The translations under genes were made by a program, and so were the position numbers. From contig JAOISU010000002.1 in the NCBI GenBank assembly GCA_028222445.1, positions 1 through 64,000 on the forward strand: a stretch of 64,000 bases of DNA, in the 5' to 3' direction. Under the pieces are notes generated by a model. That model saw only the letters and a list, made by a program, of their open reading frames with translations, was not told the DNA's origin and searched no databases. Positions 1 through 8,056 of this stretch are shown here, in pieces. The stretch is from Candidatus Pelagibacter sp. (GTDB lineage: Bacteria > Pseudomonadota > Alphaproteobacteria > Pelagibacterales > Pelagibacteraceae). The number at the start of each line of letters is the position of its first letter. Positions within the stretch are counted from its first letter, which is position 1.

Positions 1-1188
1 CTGATAAATATAGTCTCTTGTAGTAGGTGTTGAAGTATAATTTTTAGCTAGTTGAAACTGGTAAACTACCTGATCACCATATTTAAAAGCAATCTCACAA
101 GATGTTAAGTAGAACTCCCACATTCTAAAAAATTTTTCATCAAACATCGATATTACTTTATTCTTATTGCTTAAAAACCGTTCTTTCCAATGTCTTAAAG
201 TTAATGAGTAATGAAGCTTTAAAACCTCAACATCAGATACGATTAAGCCTGATTTTTCTATTGGTTTTGTCATCTCGCTCATGCTTGGTGTGTACCCTCC
301 TGGAAATATATACTTATTAATCCAGGGCTGAGGGTCTCTTGGGGGATCAACTGAGCCTATAGTATGAACTATTGCTACTCCATTTTCATCTAGTAAATTA
401 AATATCTGATCAAAAAATTTTTTATAATATTTACGGCCAACATGCTCAAACATACCTACACTTACCACTCTATCAAATTTATCATTAATTTGTCGGTAAT
501 CTAATAATTTGAAACGAACTTTTTTTTCTAAATCTAAATCCTTAATCTTTTTTAAACTAAAATTATATTGATTTTCTGAAAGCGTAATTCCTGTAACATC
601 ACAATCTATGCTTTTAGCAATATCGATAGCGAGAGAACCCCAACCACTTCCTATATCAAGTATCCTTTGACCAGACTTAATATTTAATTTTTTTATGATA
701 TGATTAATTTTATTATTTTGTGCAGTTTCTAAAGTATCATCTTCATTCTTAAAATAAGCACATGAGTATTGTTTTTTTGGATCAAGAAATAACTCATATA
801 ACTCATCAGAAATATCATAATGATGAGCAACATTCATTTTAGATTTTTTTATAAAATTAAAATTAGTTAAATATCTATAAGATCCTCTTAATTTATTTAA
901 AATTTTATTAAATATATTTATATCTGTTCTACCAAGATTCATTAATGCGATATTTAAAAAATCAGTCAAAGATCCATTTTCAATCTCAATATCTCCTTCA
1001 GCATAAGCCTCACCAAAATATAAATCTGGATAAAATAATAATTTATAGTGTAGTTTTTTATTTAGTAGTCTAACAACTATAGGGTCTTTGTTAATTGGTG
1101 TGCCAATTATATATTTTTTACCAAAAGCATCAATTAATACAAAGCCATCCTTTTTAAAAATATTGTTTAAAAATCTTGCTAATTGCAT
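1..1188 (-). CDS. cfa: Cyclopropane-fatty-acyl-phospholipid synthase family methyltransferase (3' end cut by window)
   Basis: SAM-dependent methyltransferase expected to add a methylene bridge to unsaturated acyl chains of membrane phospholipids. I translated the minus strand from the ATG at 1188 and it stays open for 396 codons to the window edge, close to the family's usual length, so little is missing. Visible signatures are AHHYDIS, the SAM-binding loop DIGSGWGSLA, EHVG, YIFPGG and the C-terminal HYSLTLRHWKERF. The start lies directly behind the stop of the upstream DapA-family gene, so the two are probably one transcript. The exact lipid modification (cyclopropane or another methylation) cannot be read from sequence. 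Confidence 0.9.
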   Translation of the reverse strand, partial: MQLARFLNNIFKKDGFVLIDAFGKKYIIGTPINKDPIVVRLLNKKLHYKLLFYPDLYFGEAYAEGDIEIENGSLTDFLNIALMNLGRTDINIFNKILNKLRGSYRYLTNFNFIKKSKMNVAHHYDISDELYELFLDPKKQYSCAYFKNEDDTLETAQNNKINHIIKKLNIKSGQRILDIGSGWGSLAIDIAKSIDCDVTGITLSENQYNFSLKKIKDLDLEKKVRFKLLDYRQINDKFDRVVSVGMFEHVGRKYYKKFFDQIFNLLDENGVAIVHTIGSVDPPRDPQPWINKYIFPGGYTPSMSEMTKPIEKSGLIVSDVEVLKLHYSLTLRHWKERFLSNKNKVISMFDEKFFRMWEFYLTSCEIAFKYGDQVVYQFQLAKNYTSTPTTRDYIYQ

Positions 1189-2073
1189 TTAAGCTGCTTC
1201 TAATGCTTCTAATTTAAAATTAAGCTTATTAAGATCATCAACAAGTTGTTTTTTTTCTTTTTCATTTAAAAGACTCATAGGAGGTATAACATTTTTATAA
1301 CTATCGTCTTGATCAGACATCAATGAGTGCAATCCAGAAATTAAATTATATTGGTCAAATACACCTCTAACTTTACATAGAGTTTCATTGACTGTTTGCT
1401 TTTCTTTTTTACTGAAATCATCATAAACTTTTCTAGCTAAATTAGCTGTGACATTGCAAGTTGCAGTAATTATACCATCACATCCATTCTCAAGTCCTCT
1501 TAAAAGTTTCAATTCTGATCCTGGCATGACAGAAAAATTATCAATTTTCAAATTTTCATAAAGGTTATATGAGCTATCTTTTACTCCAATTATTTGTTTT
1601 GGAAATTTTTCAACAAGTTTTTCAACACAACTGATGCTAAATTTGTAACCACATAGTTTTTCAAAATTATATAAAACAATCCTACTATCTGGCACGGCAT
1701 CTACTAATCTTGAATAAAATTCAACTACTTCACTATCGCCATACTTATAGTAAGCAGGAGGCATTATTAAAAATTCATTAAATTTCAAGGAATTAGCAAT
1801 CTTCATTAAGTTTATAGTTTCGTTTAAAGAGTTAAGGCCAGTTCCAATCAAGTATTTGTCTTTATAACTACTTTTTGATAATTGATTTAATAAGCTAATT
1901 TTTTCACTGATTGGAATAAGTTGTGCTTGACCAGTACTTCCAAAAATTGCAACTCCATGGCACCCTTGATCTATGATTTTTTCGGCATGGGCAATTGTTT
2001 TTGACACATTAAGACTTAGATCTTTGTTAAAAACTGACATCGAAGCTGCAAAAATTCCTTTAATTTTTTTCAT
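1189..2073 (-). CDS. Dihydrodipicolinate synthase / N-acetylneuraminate lyase family aldolase
   Basis: 294-residue TIM-barrel class I aldolase that would bind a pyruvate-type substrate as a Schiff base. The catalytic lysine is visible in GVKDSS (Lys165), the tyrosine in LYNF (Tyr135), and the carboxylate-binding loop is GSTG (45-48) where true DapA has GTTGE. The second DapA threonine position and the Arg that binds the second carboxylate are not obvious, so I would not call it lysine-pathway DapA; a sugar-acid aldolase or dehydratase is as likely. It is divergent from the GT9 gene and its stop abuts the ATG of cfa. Confidence 0.85.
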   Translation of the reverse strand: MKKIKGIFAASMSVFNKDLSLNVSKTIAHAEKIIDQGCHGVAIFGSTGQAQLIPISEKISLLNQLSKSSYKDKYLIGTGLNSLNETINLMKIANSLKFNEFLIMPPAYYKYGDSEVVEFYSRLVDAVPDSRIVLYNFEKLCGYKFSISCVEKLVEKFPKQIIGVKDSSYNLYENLKIDNFSVMPGSELKLLRGLENGCDGIITATCNVTANLARKVYDDFSKKEKQTVNETLCKVRGVFDQYNLISGLHSLMSDQDDSYKNVIPPMSLLNEKEKKQLVDDLNKLNFKLEALEAA

Positions 2074-2090
2074 ATTAATTATTATAATGG

Positions 2091-2096
2091 TTGCCT
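2091..2096 (-). promoter_or_regulatory. Candidate -10 box for the aldolase-cfa unit
   Basis: The minus strand reads TATAAT 18 bases upstream of the aldolase ATG, in the 73-base gap between divergent genes. No good -35 hexamer lies at 16-18 bases, so the call rests on the perfect -10 alone. Confidence 0.35.
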
Positions 2097-2146
2097 ATAA
2101 AGTTTAAATCAAAAAAATAAAATTAATTAAAAATTTATAACTTGAT

Positions 2147-3085
2147 ATGAAAACTTGTATATACTTAAGCTATAAAGGATTAGGAGCAAATTTACTCCAT
2201 TTAGCTTATTGTCATGAAATAGCAAAAAAATATGGTCCTGTTACAATTTTAACTCTTTGTAAAAATCTTGAAGCGACTCTAAAACATGACCCGCTAATTA
2301 AAAAAGTTGTCTTAATAGACAAATTTCACAAACGTTTTATTGATATATTGAAACTAAAAGATGTATTAAAAAATTTTAATTTTGAGCAAATCTATATTTT
2401 TTATCCAAGCCTAAGGATTTATTTGGCTTCTGTTTTATCAAATATTAAAAAGATTCATTGTTATCCATTATTTAAAAGTAAGAACCTCCATCTTGTTAAT
2501 GCAGCAAAAGAATTTACTGAAAAAAGCTTAAAAATTAAAAACTGTCCTACTGAAACTAAATTTTTTATTAATAAAGTTGAGATTGATAATATTAATAAAA
2601 AATTTGAAACAAATAAATTTAAAATAATAATTGGGGCCGGCTCTTCTGGTCCAACTACAAAATGGGGTTCTAAAAATTTTTATGAATTAATAAATAAACT
2701 TAATAATACAGATGATTATTTTTTTTTCATTCTTTGTGGTCCTAGTGATAAAGATTTATCTGATGATATTACTAACAATATTGATAAAAAAAATTTTATT
2801 CCATTGTATGATAAAAAAATTGAAGATGTGATTCCATATTTATGCTCTGCTAATATGTATGTTGGCAATGATTCATTTGGGTCACATATTGCAGCTCAAT
2901 CTGGTTTAAAGAGCTTGGTGATTCTTTTGGATTCACCAAAGGCTTATACTGATTATAGTAAAAACTATAAAAGAATTTTTCCAGAAAATATTGAAATTGA
3001 AAATATAACTCATGGATCAAATTTAGACCCCAATGCTGTAACAGTTAAAAAGGTTTATGAAGAGATTCTAAAAAATAGATCTTAA
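2147..3085 (+). CDS. Glycosyltransferase family 9 (heptosyltransferase-like)
   Basis: 312 residues with the two-domain GT-B layout of ADP-heptose:LPS heptosyltransferases. The second domain opens with IIIGAGSSGPTTKWGSKNF, resembling the GT9 donor loop, and later has VGNDSFGSHIAAQSG, the GT9 nucleotide-binding signature near the C-terminus. No signal peptide or membrane span is seen, as expected for a cytoplasmic enzyme acting at the inner membrane face. A role in LPS core or another surface glycan is likely; the sugar is not predictable. Its TAA interlocks with the stop of the opposite J-domain gene in a shared TTAA. Confidence 0.85.
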   Translation: MKTCIYLSYKGLGANLLHLAYCHEIAKKYGPVTILTLCKNLEATLKHDPLIKKVVLIDKFHKRFIDILKLKDVLKNFNFEQIYIFYPSLRIYLASVLSNIKKIHCYPLFKSKNLHLVNAAKEFTEKSLKIKNCPTETKFFINKVEIDNINKKFETNKFKIIIGAGSSGPTTKWGSKNFYELINKLNNTDDYFFFILCGPSDKDLSDDITNNIDKKNFIPLYDKKIEDVIPYLCSANMYVGNDSFGSHIAAQSGLKSLVILLDSPKAYTDYSKNYKRIFPENIEIENITHGSNLDPNAVTVKKVYEEILKNRS

Positions 3086-3588
3086 GAAATATTTTTTAAG
3101 ACTATATCCTTCGCTTCATTTACAATTGAAGATAACCTGGCTGTTTCTGGGGAAATATCAGGATGAATTTTTTTTTGAATCTTTATATGGGCTTTTTGAA
3201 CATCATCTTTTGTTACTCTTTTCTTAATATCTAGATTTAATATTTTGTAAGCCTCCTCTAGTGACAATGTTGAAGAATTTTTAATATTTTTATTTTGATT
3301 AAACGAAAATCTTCCTGATCTTCTAAGAGTTTGAATAAGTCTAAACAATCCGATTAATTGAAATATTGAAAGACCCTTTAATTTAACTACAGCCAAACTC
3401 AAAAGGGTCAAGGGTACACTTAGTAAAAATTTTCCTCCTATCAACAGAATTATAGCCAAGATAATTGATCCTGCAAAAATTAATTTTCTTAAATGTTTTG
3501 ATATTTTTTTAGAAGAAGCGTTAGCTAAAAATCTTAATAAAAGATAAATAATTCCTAAAAAAACTAGTGTATATATAATAATATTCAT
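3082..3588 (-). CDS. Membrane-anchored DnaJ-like (J-domain) protein
   Basis: 168 residues. Two hydrophobic segments (about 3-20 and 36-68) are followed by a charged linker and a short C-terminal J-like domain holding the HPD motif (His142-Asp144), the DnaK-stimulating signature. The layout resembles the Tim14/Pam18-like alphaproteobacterial proteins: N-terminal membrane part, C-terminal truncated J-domain, no Gly/Phe or zinc regions. It probably recruits DnaK at the inner membrane; the client is unknown. Only 17 bases separate its start from the divergent oligopeptidase gene, so their promoters must lie in or across each other's 5' ends. Confidence 0.8.
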   Translation of the reverse strand: MNIIIYTLVFLGIIYLLLRFLANASSKKISKHLRKLIFAGSIILAIILLIGGKFLLSVPLTLLSLAVVKLKGLSIFQLIGLFRLIQTLRRSGRFSFNQNKNIKNSSTLSLEEAYKILNLDIKKRVTKDDVQKAHIKIQKKIHPDISPETARLSSIVNEAKDIVLKNIS

Positions 3589-3605
3589 ATATTTAATTTG
3601 TCTTC

Positions 3606-5681
3606 ATGAAAATACCACAACTCAAAAAAAAATCAGAAATAAAAACGTGTCACAATGTCAGTTGGGAAGATAACTATAGCTGGATTCATCAGGAAGACAT
3701 TCTAGAGGTTTTAAAAGATAATACAAAACTTAATTCAGAAGTTAGAAAATATCTTGAAGAAGAAAATTCATATACTGATTTTCACTTGTCTGACACCAAA
3801 GAAATACAAAAAAAACTGTTTGATGAAATTAAAGGTAGAATAAAATTAGATGATGAGTCTCTTCCATTTAAAGATTTTGATTATGAGTACTGGTCAAAGA
3901 CCACCACAAAAGGAAATTATTCTATAAAACTAAGAAAAAAAATTGGAACTAATAATATTGAGGAAATTTGGAATGGTGATCAAGAAAAAGAAAAACTTAA
4001 TGTTGAATATTTTGGTGTTGGCGATTTAGAAGTTAGTTTTAATGATAAATATTTAGGATACTCTTTAGATACAAAAGGTTCAGAGTACTACACAATATAT
4101 ATTAGAGATATAAACACAAAAAAATTAATTACTGAAAAAATAGAAGAGACATCTGGTGGTATAACTTTTAGCTTAGATGATAAATATATATTTTATTCAA
4201 AGCTTGATGAAAACCATAGACCAAGAAAAATTTATCGACACAAATTAGGAACCTCTGTTAAAGAAGATCAGTTAATATTTGAGGAAAAAAGTGAAGCTTT
4301 TACTGTTGGTATAAGTTTGAGTTCTGATGATAAATACTTTTTTATTAGCTCTTCAGACCATAATACTTCAGAACAGTATTACTTTGAAGTAAGTGAAATA
4401 AATCCTAAGCCTAAATTAATAAAAAAAAGACAAAGAGGAATTTTATATTCTGTCAATTCTTGGGATAGCAAATTTTATAATCATACTAATGAAAATGCTG
4501 AGGATTTTAAGATAGATATTAGTGATAGTTTAGAAAATCCCAATTGGAAAACTTTTATATCTGCAAAAGATGAAGTTTTAATTGGTGGATTAACTTTTTT
4601 AAAAAATTGGATTATTAGATCTGAAACATCTGATGCCTTAGATAAATTATTTGTAAAAAATATTACTACAGGAATAGAAGAAGAATTAATTTTTTCTGAT
4701 GAAACTGTATATGTGCCTGGTATATCTTTAAAACAAAGAGATAAAAATACTGATGAGATATACTTAAGTTATTCTTCACCAAAAACACAGTCTAGAGTTT
4801 ATTCTTATGATCTAAGTACAAAAGAAAAAAAATTAGTTAAAGAGCAAGAGATACCCTCTGGTCATAATCCAGATGATTACATAGTTGAAAGAATTGATTG
4901 CAAATCTCATGATGGAAAATTGGTTCCTCTTACAATAACAAGACATAAAAATACTAAATTAGATGGATCTGCACATTTATTACTCTATGGTTATGGTTCT
5001 TATGGCAGTTCAATGAGTCCAGGGTTTTCTTCAACTAAATTAAGTTTAATCAATCGAGATATAATTTGGGTTACCGCTCATATTAGAGGTGGCATGGAAA
5101 GAGGGATGAAATGGTGGAAAGATGGAAAACTACTTAACAAAAAAAATACATTTGAGGATTATATTGCTTCTGCAAGATTTTTAATTGAAAATAAATATAC
5201 TTCAAAAAATAAAATAATTGGGATGGGTGGTTCTGCTGGGGGACTTCTTATGGGTGCTGTAGTTAACCTAGCACCAGAACTTTTTTTAGGAATTATAATG
5301 GCTGTACCATTTGTAGACTCTTTAACTACAAACCTTGATCACTCTTTACCTTTAACTGTTGGAGAGTTTGACGAGTTTGGTAATGCAAAAGATAAAAAAG
5401 ATCATTTTGATTATATATATTCTTACGCACCTTATAATAATATTAAAAAGATGGACTATCCTCATATGCTCATAACAACTAGTTTAAGTGACAATAGAGT
5501 TTTATTTGATGAACCAGCAAAATTTACAGCTAAACTTAGAGAATATAAAACTGATAATAATTTATTACTTTTAAAAACTGAAATGAATGCGGGCCATGGT
5601 GGTAAATCTGGGCGTGATGGTGCTATTGAAGAAATTGCATTAGACTATGCATTTGCCTTAAAAATTTGTAAAAAAATTTAA
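3606..5681 (+). CDS. ptrB: Prolyl oligopeptidase family serine peptidase (oligopeptidase B)
   Basis: 691-residue S9A peptidase: an N-terminal beta-propeller (about 70-400) gates a C-terminal alpha/beta-hydrolase domain. The nucleophile is in GGSAGG (Ser543), the acidic residue in SDNRV and the histidine in NAGHGG (His664). Length and order match oligopeptidase B, which cuts short peptides after basic residues. No signal peptide, so cytoplasmic peptide turnover is expected. The N-terminus with DNYSWI aligns with the family's usual start, which supports this ATG although no clear ribosome site precedes it. Confidence 0.92.
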   Translation: MKIPQLKKKSEIKTCHNVSWEDNYSWIHQEDILEVLKDNTKLNSEVRKYLEEENSYTDFHLSDTKEIQKKLFDEIKGRIKLDDESLPFKDFDYEYWSKTTTKGNYSIKLRKKIGTNNIEEIWNGDQEKEKLNVEYFGVGDLEVSFNDKYLGYSLDTKGSEYYTIYIRDINTKKLITEKIEETSGGITFSLDDKYIFYSKLDENHRPRKIYRHKLGTSVKEDQLIFEEKSEAFTVGISLSSDDKYFFISSSDHNTSEQYYFEVSEINPKPKLIKKRQRGILYSVNSWDSKFYNHTNENAEDFKIDISDSLENPNWKTFISAKDEVLIGGLTFLKNWIIRSETSDALDKLFVKNITTGIEEELIFSDETVYVPGISLKQRDKNTDEIYLSYSSPKTQSRVYSYDLSTKEKKLVKEQEIPSGHNPDDYIVERIDCKSHDGKLVPLTITRHKNTKLDGSAHLLLYGYGSYGSSMSPGFSSTKLSLINRDIIWVTAHIRGGMERGMKWWKDGKLLNKKNTFEDYIASARFLIENKYTSKNKIIGMGGSAGGLLMGAVVNLAPELFLGIIMAVPFVDSLTTNLDHSLPLTVGEFDEFGNAKDKKDHFDYIYSYAPYNNIKKMDYPHMLITTSLSDNRVLFDEPAKFTAKLREYKTDNNLLLLKTEMNAGHGGKSGRDGAIEEIALDYAFALKICKKI

Positions 5682-5690
5682 TTATCCTAT

Positions 5691-5718
5691 CTTGAAATTT
5701 AAAGATTAGTTCCTACGT
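5691..5718 (+). promoter_or_regulatory. Candidate sigma32 (RpoH) heat-shock promoter of hsp20
   Basis: CTTGAAA begins at 5691 and CCTACGT at 5712, a 17-base gap after CTTG. This fits the alphaproteobacterial RpoH pattern (CTTG, 17-18 bases, CYTATNT) with one mismatch. It begins 10 bases after the ptrB stop and places transcription start near 5724-5726, exactly where the structured leader begins. Confidence 0.65.
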
Positions 5719-5725
5719 ATTGAAT

Positions 5726-5774
5726 GTAAGTCGCCTAATGGGGCTTACTAAATTAACCTTGCTAACAAAGGAGG
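5726..5774 (+). promoter_or_regulatory. ROSE-like RNA thermometer in the hsp20 leader
   Basis: Two consecutive hairpins. Hairpin I pairs 5726-5732 with 5742-5748 and 5734-5735 with 5740-5741 around a UAAU loop and a bulged G. Hairpin II pairs CCUUGCU (5757-5763) with the ribosome site AGGAGG (5769-5774), leaving one unpaired G and the loop AACAA. A UUGCU strand opposing the Shine-Dalgarno is the hallmark of ROSE elements on rhizobial small heat-shock genes. The leader ends six bases before the ATG at 5780. Confidence 0.65.
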
Positions 5775-5779
5775 AAACT

Positions 5780-6226
5780 ATGACAAGTAGGGATCTATCT
5801 ATATTTAACACTCTAAGACCTTTTTCAATTGGTTTTGACGATATGTTTGACCAATTTGAAAATATGCTAGGAAATGGAGGGTTAACCATGCAGTCCAATT
5901 ACCCGCCTTACAACATTAGAAAAACTGGCAAAGACAACTACGCTATCGAAGTTGCTCTGGCTGGATTTAATAAAAATGATGTTGAGGTTGAGTTTGAGGA
6001 TAATTTATTAACTGTTAGAACTAAACAAGTTGATAAATCAGAAAACAAATCTGATGATGGTGAAATTATTCATAAAGGTATTTCACAAAGACAATTTGCC
6101 AGATCATTTACAATTGCAGAGGATGTGAGAGTTAATGGTGCTGAATTAAAAGATGGTCTTTTGACAATCGCCTGTGAAAGAATTGTACCTGAATATAAAA
6201 AGAAAAAGCTTATTGAAATTAGATAA
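5780..6226 (+). CDS. Small heat-shock protein, Hsp20 / alpha-crystallin family (IbpA-like)
   Basis: 148-residue ATP-independent holdase that keeps unfolding proteins refoldable for DnaK/ClpB. The alpha-crystallin domain (about 42-135) contains DNYAIEVALAGF and LKDGLLTIAC, and the oligomerisation motif IEI sits at 145-147. I start at the ATG at 5780 because AAGGAGG lies just ahead of it; the frame is open further upstream but that part is the structured leader. A sigma32-like promoter and a ROSE-like thermometer precede the gene, implying control at both transcription and translation. A strong hairpin follows the stop. Confidence 0.95.
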   Translation: MTSRDLSIFNTLRPFSIGFDDMFDQFENMLGNGGLTMQSNYPPYNIRKTGKDNYAIEVALAGFNKNDVEVEFEDNLLTVRTKQVDKSENKSDDGEIIHKGISQRQFARSFTIAEDVRVNGAELKDGLLTIACERIVPEYKKKKLIEIR

Positions 6227-6236
6227 GTATTAACCT

Positions 6237-6265
6237 TACTTGTGGGGAGCACTTCCCCACAGGTA
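6237..6265. terminator. Bidirectional hairpin between hsp20 and the lipoprotein gene
   Basis: Twelve-pair stem (6237-6248 with 6254-6265, core TGTGGGGA / TCCCCACA) and a GCACT loop, by far the most GC-rich element nearby. It lies between two convergent stops. No clean T-run follows on the plus strand and the minus side is only AT-rich, so it may act as an RNA 3' end stabiliser as well as a terminator. Confidence 0.75.
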
Positions 6266-6273
6266 TTAAATAT

Positions 6274-6579
6274 TTAAAAACAACCATTTGACACAAAACC
6301 AATTACAATAGAGCTAGAGTCTACTTCAAATCTTCTTTCACAAAGTATTCCATATTTTTTGGAATTATAAACAAGCTCCAAATTTCCTTTATCATTTTTA
6401 AAATCTTCATCAGGCTTACCTAGTTCCATTTGCAAACTATTTGAACTCTTTCCAATAAATTGACTTAATTTCGTATTTTCTTTTTCAACAATCTCATCAG
6501 TTTTATCTTTAATTGTTTGACAACCACTCACTAGACTAAAAAAAAATAAACTTATAAAAATATATTTTAATTTTCGCAT
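6274..6579 (-). CDS. Small lipoprotein, BamE/OmlA-like
   Basis: 101 residues with a lipoprotein signal peptide ending in the lipobox LVSGC, so the mature protein begins at Cys20 and should be membrane anchored. The remaining part has a helix-rich linker then GKSSNSLQMELGKPDE, resembling the first repeat of small BamE/SmpA-type lipoproteins. The similarity is short and the function (outer-membrane assembly or otherwise) is a guess. It stands alone, convergent with hsp20 and divergent from the permease. Confidence 0.65.
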   Translation of the reverse strand: MRKLKYIFISLFFFSLVSGCQTIKDKTDEIVEKENTKLSQFIGKSSNSLQMELGKPDEDFKNDKGNLELVYNSKKYGILCERRFEVDSSSIVIGFVSNGCF

Positions 6580-6615
6580 GAAACGATGATAGCACCAAAA
6601 ATATGACTTAAATAT

Positions 6616-6705
6616 AACTTATAAGTTGAATTGTGTTGATAAACATAGGTTTTTAAGAGAATTTACAAAAAAATTCTAATAAAACTCAAGTCTAATCTTA
6701 GGAGG
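6616..6705 (+). promoter_or_regulatory. Structured leader of the purine permease gene
   Basis: The 130-base gap before the permease holds a perfect 12-base palindrome AACTTATAAGTT (6616-6627), a 7-pair AU hairpin (6658-6664 with 6671-6677) and a strong ribosome site AGGAGG (6700-6705). Such a strong site and long leader are rare in this window. I do not recognise a known riboswitch; an operator or control hairpin is possible. Confidence 0.35.
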
Positions 6706-6709
6706 ATAA

Positions 6710-8020
6710 ATGTTAGATAAATATTTTAACTACAAAAAACACAAGACAGATTTTAAAACAGAAGTAATAGCTGGTGTAACAACATTTTTGACAATGGCCT
6801 ACATTATGTTTTTAAATCCATTTATATTATCAGGTGAATTTGCTGGACCAGAAAAAGGTTTCTTTGAATTTGGAGCAGTTTATACGGCAACAATTGTTGC
6901 TACAGCACTTGCTTGTTTTATAATGGCATTTTATGGAAAAACATGGCCAATAGGTTTAGCACCAGGCATGGGAATTAATGCGTTTGTTGCATTTGGTGTT
7001 TGTGCTGGAATGGGCTACACACCTCAAGAAGCTTTGGGTGCTGTGTTAGTTGCTGGAGTTTTATTCTTAATCATTTCGTTAACACCTATCAGAGCTTGGT
7101 TAATTAACTCAATTCCAAGAAGTTTAAAATTAGGCATTGGTGCTGGTATAGGACTATTTCTTGCTATAATTGGTCTTCAAATAATGGAAGTTGTTGTTGA
7201 TAACCCAGTCACATTAGTTCAGCTAGGTAACTTAAGTGATCCACTTGTTTTATTAGGTTGTGCTGCCTTTATCTTAATGGTTGTTCTTGAAAAAATGAAA
7301 GTTAAAGGAAACATTATAATTGGAATTTTATTATTCAGTATAATTGCATGGGCTACTGGACTTGCTAAATTTAACGGGATTGCAAGTTCACCACCTCCAA
7401 TGACTTACCTATTTGATTTTGATTTATCAGCCGCATTAACAGCAGGTATGACAACTGTTGTATTTACTTTATTATTTGTTGATTTTTTTGATACCGCCGG
7501 AACGTTGACTTCTGTAGCTAACGTTGCTGGTAAGGTTGATAAAAATGGAAAAGTTCAAGACATAGAAAAAGCAATGATGGCCGACAGTGTTGGAACCGTT
7601 GCTGGTGCAATGATGGGAACCACAACTGTTACAAGTTATGTTGAATCTGGAGCTGGTGTAAAAGCTGGTGGAAAAACTGGAATGACCTCTTTAGTAATTG
7701 GTCTATTATTTTTGGCCTGTATATTCTTTGCTCCTTTAGCAACAAGTTTGCCTAAGCAAATTGATGGTGCGGCTTTATTATTTGTTTCTGTTCTTTTTGT
7801 TAGAAACATAACTGATATTGAATGGGACGATATTGGTGAAGCAGCCCCTGCTATTCTTGCAATGATAGCTATGCCATTAACATACAGTATTAGCAATGGT
7901 ATTGCTTTAGCTTTTGTATCTTATGCATTAATCAGATTATTTACTGGTAAGTTTTCTTCAACTTCTCCAGCAATATGGGTTATTGCAATACTAAGTTTTA
8001 TTAGCTTTGTAGTTGCTTAA
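6710..8020 (+). CDS. NCS2-type purine permease (AzgA/PbuG-like hypoxanthine/guanine/adenine family)
   Basis: 436-residue inner-membrane protein with about 12-14 hydrophobic segments. The opening KTEVIAGVTTFLTMAYIMFL, the VDFFDTAGTL segment and TTTVTSYVESGAGVKAGGKTG are hallmarks of the AzgA/PbuG branch that imports adenine, guanine or hypoxanthine by proton symport. The convergent neighbour is a purine phosphoribosyltransferase, so uptake and salvage sit together. The start is fixed by AGGAGG six bases upstream. A GC-rich hairpin ends the gene. Confidence 0.93.
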   Translation: MLDKYFNYKKHKTDFKTEVIAGVTTFLTMAYIMFLNPFILSGEFAGPEKGFFEFGAVYTATIVATALACFIMAFYGKTWPIGLAPGMGINAFVAFGVCAGMGYTPQEALGAVLVAGVLFLIISLTPIRAWLINSIPRSLKLGIGAGIGLFLAIIGLQIMEVVVDNPVTLVQLGNLSDPLVLLGCAAFILMVVLEKMKVKGNIIIGILLFSIIAWATGLAKFNGIASSPPPMTYLFDFDLSAALTAGMTTVVFTLLFVDFFDTAGTLTSVANVAGKVDKNGKVQDIEKAMMADSVGTVAGAMMGTTTVTSYVESGAGVKAGGKTGMTSLVIGLLFLACIFFAPLATSLPKQIDGAALLFVSVLFVRNITDIEWDDIGEAAPAILAMIAMPLTYSISNGIALAFVSYALIRLFTGKFSSTSPAIWVIAILSFISFVVA

Positions 8021-8031
8021 AATATAATTTT

Positions 8032-8056
8032 TAGGGCTGGATTAATTCCAGCCCTA
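8032..8056. terminator. Bidirectional terminator hairpin between permease and phosphoribosyltransferase
   Basis: Ten-pair stem (8032-8041 with 8047-8056; AGGGCTGGA / TCCAGCCCT) with the loop TTAAT. T-rich sequence flanks both sides, so it can stop transcripts from either direction. The TAG stop of the minus-strand gene (8054-8056) is inside the stem. Confidence 0.8.

Noticed and set aside
6580..6709. Purine riboswitch ahead of the permease
   Set aside because: The conserved purine aptamer core and loop-loop pairing sequences are not there; only a palindrome and an AU hairpin are seen.
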